From Micractinium sp. NFX-FRZ (Eukaryota > Chlorophyta > Trebouxiophyceae > Chlorellales > Chlorellaceae): DNA of 64,000 nucleotides. Shown here piece after piece: positions 61,501-64,000 of the stretch. Numbering within the stretch: position 1 is the stretch's first letter; every line of letters starts with the position of its first letter. Below the pieces are notes generated by a model, which saw nothing but the letters and a program-made list of their open reading frames with translations, did no database searches and was not told the origin of the DNA. The DNA lies in the NCBI GenBank assembly GCA_029339195.1, contig JAPTJF010000074.1, positions 1 to 64,000 on the forward strand, in the 5' to 3' direction. Made by a program: the position numbers and the translations under genes.

Positions 61501-62884
61501 GGGAGCAAGCAGGGGCAGGTACAGGTGGCAGCATGGGGCAGGGTTTTGCATGTAGCCGGGGCGTCTGGGCACAGCTGGAGGGGATATGCGCACAGACAAG
61601 GGCGGCCGGCACGGGCAGCAGCACCAGCCGCACTAATGGCCTGCCATCCGCATCACGCAACACAAAGCATGCCCCAGCATTGCCTTGCGGCACCCAACCA
61701 TGCCTGAGTGTCGGCCAGGCTAATGACAAGCGCAGCACAGCGCAGCACAGCACAGCACAGCACAGCTCAGCGCGCCGTACCTGACCATGCCTTGATCTCG
61801 GCCAGGCATTCGGTGAGCAGGAGGCACGAGGAGCGGAAGTCAAAGTCGGGGATGTGGAGCACCTGCGGAAGCAGAGGCAGGAGCAGGGGTGAGACTCCTC
61901 AATCTGCAGGCTGACTCACGCTTGGCGCAACGCTTGCACCCACCGGGGCGCAGGCAGCCGACAGCCCTGGCAGCAGCCTGGCCTCCCGCTGCTCATGCCC
62001 CGCCACGTGCCTTGAAGCCGGGCTGCTGGTAGCGAGGGTCCGCCAGCCAGCCGCTCCGACCCGCAATCTTCAGGCCCGCCGCCTGGGCGTACCGCCCGCC
62101 CTCGGGGTCCCAAAACACATCCAGCTCAAAGGCGCGCACGCCTGCAGGCAGACACGTGCCAACCAGGCAGGACGAGGGCGGGCGGGGGTAGCATTAGAGC
62201 GGGGCGCAGGGCAGCAACAGAGCGTGGCCCGGCACGTGGCCCGGCACGTGGCCGCCATCGTGTGTGCGCAGCAATGCAGTTGGGCTCCACCAGGATTAGT
62301 GCGCATGGGGTGGCGCAGCCCTGTGGTCTGCCCGGTCCCAATCCCCACAAACCGCCACCGCAGGCTGGCTGCCTTCGCCCTACCTGCCGCCAGCTGCTCC
62401 GTGAGCGGCGGGTGCGAGTATTGCCAAGCCAGCATGGGCCCGGAGGCCAGGGTGCCGAATGAGGTGAGGATCTCCTGGGGAGGGGCCTGGTGGTAGCTGT
62501 TGTGTGAGCCCAGCACCTGCAGCAGCGGGGGGTGGCAGCCAGCAGTGGGGCCAGGTGGGTGGCGGCAGCGGCAGGCGCCGGCAGGAGCTTGTGAGGCGGT
62601 TCGGGCCGCGCAAGCCTCTTGCCACCTCTATGGTGCCAGCCAATGGCTGCAGCAGCTGGGTTTGCCCCGCTTGCCTGCAGCTGGTTGAAACACAGCTCGC
62701 TCTGGGCCGCCGCGGCCAGGACACCTGCAGCGAGCAGGCGCAGGCGCGATACTATCGTGTGACGTGCATAACTCCGAGCAACGACTCCAGCCTCTGCGCT
62801 CACTTGACGCATCCCGCGCACAATACACTCACACGCACCGGCCAGCCAAAGCAGCGGCAATGCCACCGCTGCTGAAGTGTGCAT
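58537..62884 (-). CDS. Secreted Ca2+-dependent phosphoinositide phospholipase C, probably GPI-anchored
   Basis: Eleven exons: 62839-62884, 62675-62724, 62384-62516, 62011-62141, 61781-61862, 61352-61490, 60823-61014, 60442-60551, 59846-59973, 59292-59429, 58537-59019; 543 residues. The start (MHTSAAVALPLLWLAGVLAA) is a typical signal peptide. FNQLQVLGSHNSYH follows, with the first catalytic His near 37. Then come VRAFELDVFWDPEGGRYA (about 78-95, Ca2+ ligands), FKVLHIPDFDFRSSC with the second His near 123, LPITVYVEVKG and LLTPDDVR. This order fits the Ca2+-dependent PI-PLC family (Pfam PF16670 type) rather than the eukaryotic delta/PLC2 type. The C-terminus is a Pro/Gly/Ser-rich spacer with an acidic EEEEEG run, then a hydrophobic Ala/Val/Leu tail, a GPI-anchor layout (inference). 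Two introns have GC donors, after exons 2 and 4. Confidence 0.88.
61074..61109 (-). other. Decayed copy of the phospholipase exon 7 start, inside intron 6
   Basis: Twenty-nine of 36 bases match exon 7 at 60976-61011, a 98-bp shift. The exon reads VDVLNTTAQTYR and the copy VEVLDSTAHTYR, with only conservative changes. Its nearest acceptor is in the wrong phase for exon 6, so it cannot simply substitute for exon 7. Confidence 0.8.
61153..61196. repeat. (GGCAA)n microsatellite in phospholipase intron 6
   Basis: About eight perfect GGCAA units, 45 bp from the decayed exon copy. Confidence 0.92.
61731..61772. repeat. (CAGCA)n simple repeat in phospholipase intron 5
   Basis: A run of CAGCA units with two CAGCG variants, next to the donor of exon 5. 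Confidence 0.8.
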
Positions 62885-63900
62885 TTGCACGACGTTAGAA
62901 GAGTACAGAAGTGGGCGTGCCATCTGGCCGCACTGAAGTGCTCTGCCTACCGCCGCTGCACCGCTGGCCTGGCCGCCAGGTCATCGCCGCGCTTAGTGTG
63001 GCCCCTGCAACACAGCATTTGTTCCAAAATTGGGAGGCAGTTTCGACACATCAATCAACATACTTGTGGTGGCTCTAGATCAGATTAAAGCTGGTTTGCT
63101 GTGGCGCCCCCACATGTATGGCGGTCCGAGTCGGCGTGCTTCCCGGCAGTGAACCCAGCAGGCAGTGGCCGGCGGCACCCTGCCCCCACGGCAAACAGCT
63201 TGTGATGTTGGAGGGTGCGTTGGATGGCGTGCAATGGCTGGACTGGACATGCATGCTCTCGCTCGTAGGGCTTGCTTGTGCAGCATTTGAGTAGCATGCT
63301 TTACAAAAATACGGAGTTGTGGATGGAAAACAATGGCACATGCAGCTGAGAGGGGAAGGCGCATTCGAATATAGTTAGCACTTTTTCCACCTATCAAGCT
63401 TTGGGAATCATGACATGGTTCAAAACTGAATATAAGTCGGACCCAGTGCAGTGGGGCGGCTGGAGAGGTGTGGGAATGGTGGGTGGAGTGGGGTGCACCC
63501 CACGCAGGGGTGCCAGTGGCTTGCTCCGGCAGGTTACTTGATGCAATCTGGCAGGAGTGAATCGCTGCTGCGTCACTGCTCCTCACTCCCCTGGCTGCAC
63601 GCACTTGCGGAGAGCAGTGCTTTTAAGTGTACTGCTAAATTGCTGCAGGGCGTCCTTGCCAACTTGGTAAACATTGCCTTCAACGTATGACAGGGTTGCC
63701 AACGCCAACAGCACATTTCCTGACAGGCGAAGGAGGATGCAATAACTGAGCGGCAATAGATGCAAGCAAGCACTCGTGAGGGCCGGAAGCACCACCACAG
63801 GGTTGCCATGCAGGAGTACCGTGGTGCGGCAGCCGGTGCTGCCGGTACAAATGGGGTTGGGCATCAAGGGCCCGCCCGCCTGGCTGTGAGCCGGACCAGC
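62885..63900. other. Intergenic, 1 kb: phospholipase promoter side
   Basis: No gene supported on either strand. The part below 63900 may be the 3' untranslated region of the next minus-strand gene. Confidence 0.4.
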
Positions 63901-64000
63901 TCACGAGGGCGCTGCCGGGATGTCAGGGGCCGCCTGCTCTGAGAGCAGCTGGATGTGCACGGCCGGGGCGGGGCCGGTGGGCGACCCATCCACCGCCACC
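63901..64000 (-). CDS. Possible 3' end of a further minus-strand gene, cut by the window edge
   Basis: From the right edge the minus strand is open for 33 codons, reading VAVDGSPTGPAPAVHIQLLS and on to PAAPS and a TGA at 63901-63903. Composition is like coding sequence in this window (third positions rich in G/C). It is too short to name, and it could be chance. Confidence 0.35.
   Translation of the reverse strand, partial: VAVDGSPTGPAPAVHIQLLSEQAAPDIPAAPS

Overview
This is a GC-rich nuclear segment from a photosynthetic eukaryote, most likely a trebouxiophyte (Chlorella-like) green alga. The evidence is a very high GC content, genes split into many short exons by mostly 100-500 nt GT-AG introns, alanine- and glutamine-rich low-complexity protein tracts, TGTAA-type polyadenylation motifs, and plastid-type genes (starch synthase III with carbohydrate-binding modules, coproporphyrinogen III oxidase with a transit peptide, a predicted thylakoid-lumen protein) beside a mitochondrial gene (SURF1). 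It is not bacterial: there are no operons, ribosome binding sites or CRISPR arrays.

I rebuilt twelve complete gene models by hand from splice sites. In every one the exon lengths sum to a multiple of three and the exon phases agree. Left to right: a 346-bp tandem repeat (1-738); coproporphyrinogen III oxidase (1393-5382, -); starch synthase III (6396-17159, -, 32 exons); a WD40 protein (18758-21158, -); an F-box protein with a polyglutamine tract (22772-25714, -); a Golgi-type glycosyltransferase-like membrane protein (26146-30407, -); a PLAC8-family protein (31114-34214, +); a predicted lumenal protein (34902-37774, +); a NUP43-like WD40 protein (38241-40455, -); CWF19L2 splicing factor (40744-48105, -, 17 exons); a TetA-like MFS transporter (48383-53716, -); SURF1 (54352-57787, -); a secreted, probably GPI-anchored Ca2+-dependent PI-phospholipase C (58537-62884, -); and the possible end of one more minus-strand gene (63901-64000). 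The genes are functionally unrelated housekeeping genes (tetrapyrrole synthesis, starch synthesis, splicing, cytochrome oxidase assembly, nuclear pore, transport), as expected for a eukaryotic chromosome arm.

The most unusual signal is not a gene. Several introns hold decayed copies of the edge of a neighbouring exon, 60-190 bp from the real one, sometimes with a copied splice acceptor and sometimes with an in-frame stop. I see this in starch synthase III, PLAC8, CWF19L2, the MFS transporter, SURF1 and the phospholipase. In PLAC8 the same kind of duplication seems to have produced a working exon. Five of about 130 introns use a GC-AG boundary, and in each case no GT donor preserves the frame.
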